In this document: piece by piece, positions 1 to 9,225 of the stretch
Numbering within the stretch: position 1 is the first letter of the stretch
How the letters are laid out: each line of letters opens with the position of its first letter
Notes under the pieces: model-generated
Databases searched by the model: none
What the model was told of the DNA's origin: nothing
What the model saw: only the letters and a program-made list of their open reading frames with translations
Position numbers and translations under genes: made by a program
Assembly: GCF_000739595.1 (NCBI RefSeq)
Contig: NZ_BBJP01000006.1
Location: 1-64,000 of the forward strand
DNA length: 64,000 bases
Reading direction: 5' to 3'
From: Halorubrum halophilum
GTDB lineage: Archaea; Halobacteriota; Halobacteria; Halobacteriales; Haloferacaceae

Positions 1-188
1 CACTCCTGCCCAACAACGTCGTCCTACCGGGGCGGCGGATTCGCCTCCATCGCCAGTAACTCTTTGAGCAACCGGTACAACCTCCCCGATGAAGCGGGAG
101 ATTTGCGTCATAGACAACCGCATTCTCCCGCTTCAACTCCTTTGATTTAGCGGCCTACCTCGCTGCTGTATGGCGATTCAACACAGCC
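1..188 (-). mobile_element. End of an IS5-like haloarchaeal insertion sequence, cut by the window edge
   Basis: On the minus strand an ATG at 111 opens a reading frame beginning MTQISRFIGEVVPVAQ that runs off the left edge. This resembles, from memory, the N-terminus of haloarchaeal IS5-family transposases; after about 30 residues the frame reads unlike the family, so a frameshift is possible. The sequence at 161-188, read on the minus strand as GGCTGTGTTGAATCGCC, resembles the terminal repeat of such elements, which would put the element's end near 188. Only about 190 bp are visible, so intactness cannot be judged. It borders the AT-rich glycan island that starts at 240. Confidence 0.5.
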
Positions 189-239
189 TCTCCACCCAAG
201 AGCGGAATCCTTTTTCATTTATCAATCTGTGTCCATCTC

Positions 240-1067
240 ATGGAACTACACAATACAGGAAAGTTTCTAGCACGTAAGGGAATCAATTTTGTTCGCCAGA
301 AAATATATTCAATAGGGGCAAATTACTATTGTCCTCTCTGTGAGTCAAACATTCGTAAGTTTATGCCCGCAGGATCTCCCCCAAGAATCCAATGTCAATG
401 CCCAGTCTGTGGTTCCAGAGAGCGCCATCGCCTACTATGGTTATATATAAAAGAAAAGTTCGATGCTTTTTCTAGTTGTACTGACATACTTTATACAAGC
501 CCAGCGTGGCCACTTGAGGGGAAGTTACGAGAAAATTCAAATGTGAACATGATAACTAGCGATATTAATTTAGATGTAATTAGTAATGGATTATCTGATA
601 AAAGTGTGGATGTATATTCAGATATAACCAGTCTCTCTTTCAGAGACGATACGTTTGACTTAATAATTTGCTCTCACGTTCTTGAGCATGTTCAAAACGA
701 TAAGAGAGCTATCGCAGAGATGAGCCGAGTGCTAAAAAAAGATGGGTATGCGCTAGTTATGGTACCACAAAGTGATGTTTTAAATAAAACACACGAAGAT
801 ATAGGCATTACCACTCCAAAAAATCGGTCTCAAGCCTTTGGAGCTCCTAACCATGTACGGCAATATGGCAAAGACTTCTATCAGAGACTTTCCGATAATG
901 GATTTTCAGTTTCTACGATGACTGTACCAGATTGGCTAAACCAGACTAAAATCAAACGGCATGGACTACGCCTTCATAGCCCTGGCCACACCAGCTTAGA
1001 ATCAGGTCAAGACTGGCAATATGAAAAGTTGTATATTTGTATACCAAGCAACAAAAATTATAAGTAA
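240..1067 (+). CDS. SAM-dependent methyltransferase with N-terminal Cys cluster
   Basis: A 275-residue class I methyltransferase. Residues 31-57 hold a zinc-ribbon-like cluster (CPLC, then C52, C54 and C57 in CQCPVCGSRERHR). The SAM-fold part follows, with the late-motif segment DLIICSHVLEHV at 140-151 and a VLKKDGY strand near 164-170, as in family-11-type methyltransferases. The acceptor is unknown; within a glycosyltransferase cluster a sugar or lipid-linked glycan is a reasonable inference. The gene is clearly AT-rich compared with DNA after 10 kb, suggesting transfer. Its 3' end overlaps the convergent gene by 10 bp. It starts at the first ATG after the IS end. Confidence 0.85.
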   Translation: MELHNTGKFLARKGINFVRQKIYSIGANYYCPLCESNIRKFMPAGSPPRIQCQCPVCGSRERHRLLWLYIKEKFDAFSSCTDILYTSPAWPLEGKLRENSNVNMITSDINLDVISNGLSDKSVDVYSDITSLSFRDDTFDLIICSHVLEHVQNDKRAIAEMSRVLKKDGYALVMVPQSDVLNKTHEDIGITTPKNRSQAFGAPNHVRQYGKDFYQRLSDNGFSVSTMTVPDWLNQTKIKRHGLRLHSPGHTSLESGQDWQYEKLYICIPSNKNYK

Positions 1068-2047
1068 CCTAGCTGCTGTAACCGACTTTTAACATTAGTG
1101 TCTGTATTTTTATCACTAGATAAATTAGAAACATCAATATCTACCTCTCTCGACATACGATCCTCTCCTTCGATCACCGTCCATGGAACCTTTCTTACAC
1201 TAGATAATAAAGATCCTGCAGGGTGACCCCATTGTCTCAGTTCTCCTAACGCATTTCCGTGGTCAGCGGTTATCGCTATATTAGCGTCCACATTTGTTCT
1301 TAACGTATCTATACACCCTAGTGCATATCGTAGATTATTCTGATATGCTTCAAGAATCTCCTGCCGTGTTACTGTCCCCTTGTATGCGCTATCCCACACA
1401 CCGAAGTTCTCTCGACCTTCATAATCATCTTCTCCTTCGATATCCATCTGGTGTATGAGGTCTGGATGGCCAATGAATGGCTGATGGGGCTGCATGTAGT
1501 GAACAATCATCTTATCAAATCCGTACTGTGTTCTATTTCTCCAAGCAGTAATAGCGAGATCAGTTAATAGATGTGGATTAACCGTTTCAACACCACCTAC
1601 TTCCTCCCAACAGAAGTCAGCTGCGGGAACAAAGAGCGGTAACTGCGAATCATCGATAGGGAGATTAGGTTCCCACGAAACCTCTCGCTGGGCCCAGTCA
1701 TTACCCGAGATATACGCCGTTGATTTTGCCTCTGGGTGATCGGTAACATCAAACGTATTAGCTACCCACGAACCTGAATACGAACCTACAGACCAATAGG
1801 ACGTAATAGCTTCTGTATCGATCCAGTCAAATTCTTGACTCACTTCACGGAATGTATCAACACGGGTCGCGTCGAGTACCACAAGAATATCCCAATCTTT
1901 CGACCAAACGGAGGTTCCAATCCTATCTGCGATAGTTCGATGAAGGATTCCGTTCACTAATTCCCAGCCAGATTGATAGACCGCAGAAGTAAATGGACGG
2001 GTTTGAGTTCGTCGGTGAAACTGTTTCGCCCAGTCAATAAGACCCAT
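1058..2047 (-). CDS. Alkaline-phosphatase superfamily (sulfatase-like) protein
   Basis: A 329-residue protein of the alkaline phosphatase/sulfatase/phosphoglycerate mutase fold. The N-terminal metal site is seen as ILVVLDATRVDTF (D59, T61 as candidate nucleophile) and the C-terminal metal site as ITADHGN at 259-265. No signal peptide or membrane segment is seen, so action on cytoplasmic or intermediate substrates is likely. Such proteins are common in haloarchaeal glycan clusters, where they may add or remove a phospho or sulfo group; the real substrate is unknown. It is 52 bp downstream of the GT4 gene ending at 2100 and is probably co-transcribed with it. Confidence 0.8.
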   Translation of the reverse strand: MGLIDWAKQFHRRTQTRPFTSAVYQSGWELVNGILHRTIADRIGTSVWSKDWDILVVLDATRVDTFREVSQEFDWIDTEAITSYWSVGSYSGSWVANTFDVTDHPEAKSTAYISGNDWAQREVSWEPNLPIDDSQLPLFVPAADFCWEEVGGVETVNPHLLTDLAITAWRNRTQYGFDKMIVHYMQPHQPFIGHPDLIHQMDIEGEDDYEGRENFGVWDSAYKGTVTRQEILEAYQNNLRYALGCIDTLRTNVDANIAITADHGNALGELRQWGHPAGSLLSSVRKVPWTVIEGEDRMSREVDIDVSNLSSDKNTDTNVKSRLQQLGYL

Positions 2048-2099
2048 GTTGACCTTGGAGGTTAGTCCTTGGCATTAAGATTTCGTCATTGGACGAAGA

Positions 2100-3272
2100 T
2101 CAGTCCCCACCGTCAATATCTTTTTTAGTAGGATACCAGTCCGGTCGGATATTCGGCTTATCCTGTACCTCACTAATGACCGCACGTATTCCCGACCGGA
2201 ATTCATCCACCGAGAAGCGCTCAGCAAACTGCTCGATCTCCGATTCAGACCATTTGATTCCCTTCTTTTCAAAATTCTGAACAGCATCGAATAATGATGG
2301 TTTTCCCTCTCGTTCGAATCGATACCCATTCTTACCGTCTACTATTTGGAATTGTGTCATACCTTCTTTTACGCCTAATACTGGGGTTCCAGATGCTAAG
2401 GCTTCAACGGGTGCAATCCCAAAATCTTCGTTCTCAGCATTGTATACGAACCCTTTTGCTTTGGCTAGGAGTGATTGTTTTTCTGATTCAGAAACGAATC
2501 CCAAAAAATCAATGTTAGAACTCGATTTCGCTTGTAGTGAGTGATCTTCTGGGCCATCACCTGCTATTTTAAGAGACTTATTTGGTAGTTGATTAAAAAC
2601 ATCAATGATTTCTCCAATTCGCTTATGGGGCTCTAGTCTTGAGATAGTGAGATAAAATTCGCCGGTGCTTTCTGTGTGTCGTGAAAATTCATGCGTAGGC
2701 ACTGGCGGGTATACAACTCGTATTTTATCTCGGTCAATATTCCAATATTTTTTCACCCGATGGGCAATAATCTCAGAGTTGCATACAAATATATCTGGTC
2801 GGTTCACAGCCTCATTTGTTAACAACCGAAGCAATACGCTGTACATACGCCCCGCCCTACCTCGAAAATTGTCTGGCCACTTGTACAGTAAATCCGTATA
2901 TCGTCGACCGGTGTGGTGGACATACTGGATTTGTGACTGTGAATCTGGCCCACAGTAAAGGAGGGTTTCTAATCCGGATCCAATTACGATATCGTATTTT
3001 CGTATATCCTTGATGGGTGAAAAACTTGTCATCCAATTATATAGATAAGCCAATTCTCTCAACGGACCTCCTTTTTTAATCGAAAATTGGCTTAATGGGC
3101 CACTAAAAAGTTCTGTTACATCAGTTATATCCGAGGGTTCTACATTTTCATTTCGAAATCCCACATAAAGAGGGGCGTTAACTGTCCGCTGTATTTCCCA
3201 AGCAACACGTTCGGCCCCGCCTTCGATGTCCTCTCCTTTATGTAAGATAGCAATATTATCAACGTTATTCAT
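2100..3272 (-). CDS. Glycosyltransferase family 4 (GT-B fold)
   Basis: A 390-residue GT-B retaining glycosyltransferase. The N-terminal acceptor domain is divergent. The C-terminal Rossmann domain shows FYLTISRLEPHKRI, then the donor-binding E-x7-E motif in EDFGIAPVEALASGTPV near residues 282-298. It should transfer a sugar from a nucleotide donor to a lipid-linked or polymeric acceptor at the inner face of the membrane. It overlaps the next upstream glycosyltransferase (3265-4476) by 8 bp, so the two form one transcription unit on the minus strand. Its base composition is AT-rich like its neighbours. Donor and linkage cannot be told from the sequence. Confidence 0.9.
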   Translation of the reverse strand: MNNVDNIAILHKGEDIEGGAERVAWEIQRTVNAPLYVGFRNENVEPSDITDVTELFSGPLSQFSIKKGGPLRELAYLYNWMTSFSPIKDIRKYDIVIGSGLETLLYCGPDSQSQIQYVHHTGRRYTDLLYKWPDNFRGRAGRMYSVLLRLLTNEAVNRPDIFVCNSEIIAHRVKKYWNIDRDKIRVVYPPVPTHEFSRHTESTGEFYLTISRLEPHKRIGEIIDVFNQLPNKSLKIAGDGPEDHSLQAKSSSNIDFLGFVSESEKQSLLAKAKGFVYNAENEDFGIAPVEALASGTPVLGVKEGMTQFQIVDGKNGYRFEREGKPSLFDAVQNFEKKGIKWSESEIEQFAERFSVDEFRSGIRAVISEVQDKPNIRPDWYPTKKDIDGGD

Positions 3273-4476
3273 ACTTTCTGTCCCACTGTGCTTCCCTAAG
3301 TATTTGTTCAGTCTGGTCAGCTACCACTTCAAGCGAATAATTTTCTAACAAAAACTTTCGGCCCTCTGCCCCCAACCGTTGTCGATGCTCTACATCGGAG
3401 TCAAGCTGCTGGATCGATTTGAGCAGCGTGTCGAAATCCCCCGCATAAATACCGATGTCCTCCTCACTGATCGTCCCGTGTAGGGAGTATTCCAGTGATA
3501 TCACGGGAGTTTCATATCTCCAAGCCTCCAAAAATACGTTACCAAATCCTTCGCTGTCTGATGTATTAACCAACGCTTTTGCGGATCGGTAGTACGAATC
3601 AATCTGATCTGGTTCGATAAACCCCTCAAATGAAATGTTAGGCACGCTTAAAGCACGATCCTTAATTTCCTGATAAAATTCTTCTTCACCTTCTATCGGA
3701 GGTCCAACCATCACAAAATTAATGTTCGGTAATTTCTCTGCCGCATCAACGAACTTTGCCGGATTTTTCTGGTCAGGATCGAATCTTCCAACCCAGAGGA
3801 AGTATTCGCGTTCTCTGTGGCTAAGTATATTTTTTTCAGGAGGTAGATCATATCCACAGGGGATGGTATTAGCATCAATTCCATATTCTTTCCTGAGAAT
3901 TTCTTTCTGATAGTCGGTTAACGTAACAACTTGATCAGCACCTCGTATTGACCAAATATACAGATACTTGAATATCTTCCCATGACTACCAATCTTATCT
4001 GGCTCTATATCACGATCATTTGCTACTACATATACAAAACCTGCTCCACGGATCCTACAGAATAATCCCACGACAAAGCAAAGATTGGGATGGCCACGAA
4101 CGTAATACACATCAGAGTTAATCCAAGTGAATACCATGGCGAGCCAGAGAAATTTAAATGGAAATAGAAGAATACTATTTGTATCTGGTATCAATTGATA
4201 CATAGTAACATCTCGTGAGTTGCTTTTTTCTATCGAATCAAAGATTCGGGTGATCGCAGATACATTATGACCCCGATCAACTAATTCTTGTGAGAGAAGG
4301 AACTGCTGTCGCTCAGCTCCACCCGCGCCTTGATCTCCACCGGGCTTGAGATAGTAATACAATCTTGGAGAGACAAATGTGATGTCCAATTTACTATTTT
4401 TCGGGGGGTCTCGGTTTTCAGGGGGCATACCAATTAGCTTCAGATTGTTTTCCTGCTCTTTTAGTCCTTCCTCCAT
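3265..4476 (-). CDS. Glycosyltransferase family 4 (GT-B fold)
   Basis: A 403-residue GT4 enzyme. Early residues give the usual GGAERQQFLLSQELVDRGHNV nucleotide-sugar fold signature in a slightly extended form (GGDQGAGGAERQ), and the C-terminal half has YFLWVGRFDPDQKNP and the E-x7-E motif SEGFGNVFLEAW. The first ATG at 4476 is used; a second in-frame ATG at 4428 (MPPENRDPP) is an alternative because the first 16 residues are not conserved-looking. It leads the minus-strand operon with the second GT4 and the phosphatase-like protein. Likely acts in stepwise assembly of a surface glycan; substrate unknown. Confidence 0.88.
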   Translation of the reverse strand: MEEGLKEQENNLKLIGMPPENRDPPKNSKLDITFVSPRLYYYLKPGGDQGAGGAERQQFLLSQELVDRGHNVSAITRIFDSIEKSNSRDVTMYQLIPDTNSILLFPFKFLWLAMVFTWINSDVYYVRGHPNLCFVVGLFCRIRGAGFVYVVANDRDIEPDKIGSHGKIFKYLYIWSIRGADQVVTLTDYQKEILRKEYGIDANTIPCGYDLPPEKNILSHREREYFLWVGRFDPDQKNPAKFVDAAEKLPNINFVMVGPPIEGEEEFYQEIKDRALSVPNISFEGFIEPDQIDSYYRSAKALVNTSDSEGFGNVFLEAWRYETPVISLEYSLHGTISEEDIGIYAGDFDTLLKSIQQLDSDVEHRQRLGAEGRKFLLENYSLEVVADQTEQILREAQWDRKYE

Positions 4477-4757
4477 CCTGATAGTGTCCAGATAAGCCAG
4501 ATTCCATGCGAAGGAGAGGGTTTGAGGCTGATTTCTGACGGCATCTGCCTCAACATGAGTGGAACAGCTCGAAACTACATAATTCGTTACATTGTTTCAC
4601 ATGAAAGGCGCGTTCTATGCTATTCCGATAATAATATAGACGTGTTGGAATCGATGCCTGTGGCGGTGAGGAGACATGATACTATAGTGCGTCGCTAAGG
4701 TTAAAATTCGGATCGTCTATCTGACTATTTTCTGTGTACTGAAGAGTAATATATGGG
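4477..4757. other. Gene-free AT-rich spacer
   Basis: About 280 bp between the GT4 operon and the relic IS. No reading frame with protein-like composition was found on either strand. It should hold the promoter of the minus-strand GT4 operon. Confidence 0.5.
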
Positions 4758-5749
4758 ACGCTCTTGTGTAGCACATCTGTTGATCTCAAAGAGTGGCGTG
4801 TTTGAGCGCTTCTCGTCCGGGTTTGCGGTAGAGCTCTCGTCTGAATTGGAACGCTCGGAAATACGGTGTGAGGCGATCTTTTGAGATACCCCGGTGAGGC
4901 GAGAGCCACCGTCGCGCCAGCGACGCGTGGCTCTCGCACGTGTTCACGTGGACCCTATCGTCGGCGTACTCACCGTCTCCGTGGACGACGTATTCGCGGT
5001 TGAATCTCTCATCTTCCTCAAGGATTGTACACGCAAAATTCGGCGGAATAGACGGTGAGAGGCTCCTGCTAGCGGTCAGCCAGCAGGAGCCGAATCGTCG
5101 ATTCATCTGCGGATTTTGCTGGCACGATGTATCGTTGTTCGGTGCCGCGATCTACGAGAACGAAAACAGGCGGTTTGTCCTGTTCATATGTCCCGCGCCC
5201 GCGTCTGGAGAGGCCGCGGGAGCTCGACCAGCGGTCGCGCTCGCGGCCTTTCAGGCCGGTAGAGATGTACAGTTCGTCAATTTCGACTGGCTCGACGAGA
5301 TCGAGTGGCGGCGCGTCGAGCGCTTCGCTGAAGCGCTTGACACGCCTGTGGATCGTTTTGTAGGTAACATCCATTTGCATTGTAGCTGCCTGAGGCTCGT
5401 GTTAAACCGGCGAAAGGCGTAGATCGAAAACAGCCACTTGCGGAGCGCGATCTTCGAATGAGCGAAGATCGTACCAGTCTTATCGTTGAATGTGCGGCCG
5501 CAATCCTTACAGAGATACCGCTGAAACTGCCCATAGCTGCCGTTTCTGACTGTTCGGTCAGAACGGCAGCGGGGACAAGTCACACCGTCACGCCAGCGAA
5601 TTTGTTGGAGTAGGTCCGCTGTGACCGATTCCAACCCAAACACATCTAGCGGAATCATCCGTGTCGGGTACCGCTGACGCGGTGCCATTGTCCTCTTCGA
5701 CTCCGCAGCGACAGCTCACCAGTATCAACAATCTCCTACAGAAGAGCGT
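4758..5749 (-). mobile_element. Degenerate IS1595-like insertion sequence with terminal repeats
   Basis: Both ends can be seen. The left end starts ACGCTCTTGTGTA at 4758, and the right end read inward from 5749 starts ACGCTCTTCTGTA; both continue to GTTGAT, so the imperfect inverted repeat is about 25 bp. The flanks carry a matching direct repeat, TATATGGG (4750-4757) and TATCTGGG (5749-5756), with one mismatch and a one-base ambiguity at the right boundary. IS1595 elements make 8-bp target duplications, which fits. The transposase inside is broken (see next entry), so the copy is immobile unless helped in trans. Confidence 0.75.
4786..5688 (-). pseudogene. IS1595-family transposase broken by two frameshifts
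   Basis: Three successive minus-strand frames rebuild one transposase. The first (from 5688) has the N-terminal zinc ribbon, CPRCRSDRTVRNG and YLCKDCGRTF, and the FAHSKIALRKWLFSIYAF helix. The second (about 5380-5069) carries VEIDELYISTGLKGRERDR, the first catalytic Asp/Glu region of the DDE domain, and VFVLVDRGT. The third (about 5106-4786) carries VNTCESHASLARRWLSPHRGISKDRLTPYFRAFQFRRE, the C-terminal IS1595 signature. Frame changes lie near 5350 and near 5090. The family call is confident; function is lost. Confidence 0.85.
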
Positions 5750-5793
5750 ATCTGGGATTTCTCAGGGTTTCTACTGATCAGAGATATGTCATT

Positions 5794-7209
5794 TTATTGA
5801 TTGGTTTTAAATGGAATATTATCACTTACTGTTGAACGGAATTCTTCGGACATATAAAGAAGAACCGAAAAGTACACTGACGCACCCAGTCCAATAAGTA
5901 AAATAATAACAGACAAGGATTCACCAAGAAGAGATCGCCCAATAAGAACGACAACAGCCATAACCCCACTTGAAATAATTTGTCTTCCAATTTCACGAAA
6001 GGGAATATTAATATCAACCACTTTGTCAGCATAATAATATCCAAGAATTAGCACGATACCACATGAGAATGTGGTTGCTACTGCTGCGCCATACCATCCA
6101 AATTGCCATGTGAGTAGAACGTTTAAACTCAAATTTACACCAACGAATACGGCATTTATATAGAATGTTAAATCTGGCCGATCTATCGCATCAATTGTGT
6201 TCACAAATTGACGACCATATCCATATAAAAGCCGAGCAAATGTGAGAAACAATAAAATATAGTAACCCATCTGAAATTCTGAGCCATAAATTGTCAACAC
6301 GACATCGCCAACCAATGCGGCACCTACAAATCCAGGAATGATGAACAGTCCAGAGTAAACGAGACTGACACGCAGTAAGCTAGCTATTTCGGCATTAGAC
6401 TGCTCTTCTGAGTGAATTTTACTCATTTCAGGGAAGAGAGTCCGAGAGATCGACGCTCCAAATATGGCAAACAGAGATGCGAGGTTCCACGCTATCTCAT
6501 AAACTGCAATGAGACCGTGTGGAATGAAAATAGCAAGGATAAGCGTGTCCATAGACTGGAATACTCTTCCTTTGATTGAATTGAGCCACGAGAACTGTGC
6601 GTATGATTTTAATTGTACAAAATCTTCCTTAGATGGTGGTTTCGATGGAACGGTGATGAAATGAATACCAATAACTGCGGCTACGAAAGCGCCGACGACG
6701 TATCCTGCAAGTGCTCCGACAATGCCGAAGCCAGAGACAACAAGTACTATCTGAATGAGACTTCTACTCACCCATTCAACCGGTGTAAGAATACTTGAGA
6801 CATGGACGAGATGCTGTCCTTCCAGGACTGTTTGAGTAAACATCAGCCCCAACCGAATAGCAAGCATAAGGATAATAATGAGAGTTACATCAATACCGAT
6901 AAACTCGTTTAGAGTAGATCTACTGATCCAGAGGATAATTGCAAGAAGGAGATACAGTACGAATTGAATGGTAGCTCCAGAAACTACGTAGTTTCCATCG
7001 TTAGACTCACTTACACGCTTCTTCACAGCTTGTAGTAGTCCAAGTTGTCCAATCATCCCTGCCCACGCAAGTACAGAGAGAATCACTACATAGGTGCCGT
7101 ATTGATCCTGTCCGAGGGTCCGAGTGAGAATGATTGTAGCAACGAACCCTGAGAGAGACATTATTAGACGGGATAAAAAATTCACAATCGATGTCTGGCC
7201 GTATTTCAT
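5794..7209 (-). CDS. Polysaccharide flippase (MOP superfamily, Wzx/AglR-type)
   Basis: A roughly 470-residue polytopic membrane protein with 12-14 predicted hydrophobic segments and the typical N-terminus KYGQTSIVNFLSRLIMSLSGFV followed by ILTRTLGQDQYGTYV. MOP flippases move lipid-linked glycans across the cytoplasmic membrane. I prefer ATG 7209; the frame stays open to a TTG at 7248, which would add 13 residues that look unlike the family. AT-rich like the rest of the island. Separated from the GT4 operon by the relic IS1595 element, which probably inserted into an originally continuous glycan cluster. Confidence 0.88.
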   Translation of the reverse strand: MKYGQTSIVNFLSRLIMSLSGFVATIILTRTLGQDQYGTYVVILSVLAWAGMIGQLGLLQAVKKRVSESNDGNYVVSGATIQFVLYLLLAIILWISRSTLNEFIGIDVTLIIILMLAIRLGLMFTQTVLEGQHLVHVSSILTPVEWVSRSLIQIVLVVSGFGIVGALAGYVVGAFVAAVIGIHFITVPSKPPSKEDFVQLKSYAQFSWLNSIKGRVFQSMDTLILAIFIPHGLIAVYEIAWNLASLFAIFGASISRTLFPEMSKIHSEEQSNAEIASLLRVSLVYSGLFIIPGFVGAALVGDVVLTIYGSEFQMGYYILLFLTFARLLYGYGRQFVNTIDAIDRPDLTFYINAVFVGVNLSLNVLLTWQFGWYGAAVATTFSCGIVLILGYYYADKVVDINIPFREIGRQIISSGVMAVVVLIGRSLLGESLSVIILLIGLGASVYFSVLLYMSEEFRSTVSDNIPFKTNQ

Positions 7210-7429
7210 AAGGGAACTCGCAGGTCCAATGGATATTCTAATTGCCAACGTATCAATATCGTGGTTATCAGGTAGTAACTAATCATAGTACGAAGGAATG
7301 GTTTCGTTAAAGCGGTAGCGAAGGGGGGAGCATTTACTTTGTTGAAGTTGATACCTGTCTCTAAGTTATTATTTGAGAAATGCGTCGATCAAAAGGTACC
7401 TATTAGTGGGGTAGCAGTCATGGTGACGT

Positions 7430-8296
7430 ATGGATGTGACGAAAGCAGTTATCCCGGCTGCAGGGTTTGGTACTCGCTTTCTTCCGGTGACGAAAGCCCA
7501 ACCGAAAGAAATGATGCCCGTCCTGGACAAGCCGACAATACAGTACGTCGTTGAGGAGGCGGTATCCGCGGGGATTGACGATATTTTGATCATTACCGGC
7601 CGTGGCAAGCAAGCTATTGAGCGACATTTCGATAAATCATACGAACTGGAGGAGGAACTCGAAGCCGACGGAAAACTCGATCGGCTCGATCGTGTTCAAG
7701 AGATTGCAGATTTGGCTGACATTCATTATGTCCGACAGAAAGAGCGAGACGGGTTGGGTGATGCAGTTCTATACGCGCGAAAACACGTCGGTGATGAACC
7801 ATTTGCGTTGCTCCTCGGTGACACGATCATCAAAAACGACACACCGTGTATTGAGACACTTATCAATGAGGCGAAGAACCACGGATCGTCGATACTCTCC
7901 TTAGAGCGTGTCCCTTGGGAACAGGTGTCTACTTATGGCGTTGCTGACACCGGTGACGTAGACCCGAGTGCTGGGAGTTTTCCTGTTGATGACTTCGTTG
8001 AAAAGCCACCACAGGATGAGGCACCTTCCAACCTCGCGATCACTGGACGTTATGTGCTCACCGCTGAGATCTTCGATCTGCTTGAGGCCACGAAGAAAGG
8101 AAAAGGTGGAGAACTCCAGTTAACCGACGCCATCCGGAAGTTAGACAATGTGCGTGGGATCGAACTTGACGGCGACCGCTACGACATCGGTAATATCCCG
8201 AGCTGGCTACGAGCGAATATCGAGATGGCACTCCATTATGACGATGGTGAAATCAATGAAGCTGTCGAAGCGCTCCTCGACGAACAGTCCTTATGA
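7430..8296 (+). CDS. aglF: UTP--glucose-1-phosphate uridylyltransferase (GalU/AglF-type)
   Basis: A 288-residue nucleotidyltransferase of usual GalU length. The signature PAAGFGTRFLPVTKAQPKE lies at residues 9-27, with ALLLGDTIIKN as the metal-binding strand and VEKPPQDEAPSNLAITGRYVL in the second half. It makes UDP-glucose (or a close UDP-sugar) from UTP and sugar-1-phosphate. In Haloferax volcanii AglF does this in N-glycosylation; calling this gene aglF rests on similarity to that family, not on context with aglB, which is absent here. Its stop overlaps the next start by 4 bp (ATGA), so the pair supplies UDP-Glc-derived sugars together. Confidence 0.85.
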   Translation: MDVTKAVIPAAGFGTRFLPVTKAQPKEMMPVLDKPTIQYVVEEAVSAGIDDILIITGRGKQAIERHFDKSYELEEELEADGKLDRLDRVQEIADLADIHYVRQKERDGLGDAVLYARKHVGDEPFALLLGDTIIKNDTPCIETLINEAKNHGSSILSLERVPWEQVSTYGVADTGDVDPSAGSFPVDDFVEKPPQDEAPSNLAITGRYVLTAEIFDLLEATKKGKGGELQLTDAIRKLDNVRGIELDGDRYDIGNIPSWLRANIEMALHYDDGEINEAVEALLDEQSL

Positions 8297-9225
8297 GCCG
8301 GATTCTCGTAACGGGAGCCGCCGGATTTCTCGGCTCGTTCCTCTGTGATCGGTTGCTTTCTGATGGCTATGAAGTGATCGGAATGGATAATCGCGTGAGC
8401 GGGCAGATCAAGAATCTCGATGACGCCTTCTATCAGGATCAGTTTTCGTTTTATGATCACGATGTCACGGAGTTCATTCACGTTGCTGGAGAGCTTGATG
8501 CGGTTCTCCATTTGGCGAGTCTCGCGTCTCCCGTCTTCTACCGAGATCATCCGATCAAAACTCTGAAGGTTGGAGCTCTCGGGACACATAAGACGCTCGG
8601 ACTCGCGAAAGAGAAAGACGCGACGTATCTGTTCACCTCGACAAGCGAAGTATACGGCGACCCGGAAGTAAATCCACAACCCGAGTCATACCGCGGTAAC
8701 GTAGACCCATATGGGCCGCGGTCGTGTTACGACGAGTCGAAGCGCTACGGCGAGTCGCTGGTGCGGGCCTACCGGGACAAACACGACCTAGATGTCCGGG
8801 TCGCGCGAATCTTCAACACATATGGGCCACGAATGCGTCTTGACGACGGTCGGGTGATCCCTAACTTCATGAAGCAAGCTCTCACCGGGAGAGATTTGAC
8901 GGTGTATGGAGACGGCGAACAGACTCGAAGCTTCTGTTATGTAGAGGATATGATCGACGGACTGGTAGCGCTATTAGAATCTAGCGTCCAAGACCCAGTC
9001 AATATTGGGAATCCCGACGAGCGAACGATCAATGAACTCGCAGACTTTATTTTGGATGTGACTGAGAGTGACAGCGGGATTACGCACGAGGAACTCCCGC
9101 CTCAAGACCCACAGGTACGGCGGCCAGATATCTCTAAAGCGCGGTCTGAACTCAATTGGACGCCTGAGGTCACACTCCGTGAAGGACTTGAAATGTCAAT
9201 CGAGTATTTTGTACAACAGATCTGA
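8293..9225 (+). CDS. NAD-dependent SDR, UDP-glucuronate decarboxylase-like
   Basis: A 310-residue extended short-chain dehydrogenase. The NAD-binding loop TGAAGFLGS is at 7-15, the catalytic Ser region TSTSEVYG at 115-122, and the Tyr-Lys pair at Y146/K150 (CYDESK). The segments HLASLASPVFYRDHPIKTLK, DPYGPRSCYDESKRYGE and NTYGPRMRLDDGRVIPNF are very like UDP-xylose synthases (UXS), which convert UDP-glucuronate to UDP-xylose. A dTDP-glucose dehydratase-type activity is less likely. The 4-bp overlap with the uridylyltransferase gene fits a UDP-glucose-derived route, although a UDP-glucose dehydrogenase specific for this is not seen next to it. Confidence 0.82.
   Translation: MSRILVTGAAGFLGSFLCDRLLSDGYEVIGMDNRVSGQIKNLDDAFYQDQFSFYDHDVTEFIHVAGELDAVLHLASLASPVFYRDHPIKTLKVGALGTHKTLGLAKEKDATYLFTSTSEVYGDPEVNPQPESYRGNVDPYGPRSCYDESKRYGESLVRAYRDKHDLDVRVARIFNTYGPRMRLDDGRVIPNFMKQALTGRDLTVYGDGEQTRSFCYVEDMIDGLVALLESSVQDPVNIGNPDERTINELADFILDVTESDSGITHEELPPQDPQVRRPDISKARSELNWTPEVTLREGLEMSIEYFVQQI

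Noticed and set aside
7210-7248. TTG start of the first flippase
   Set aside because: It would add 13 residues without family likeness; the ATG at 7209 is preferred.
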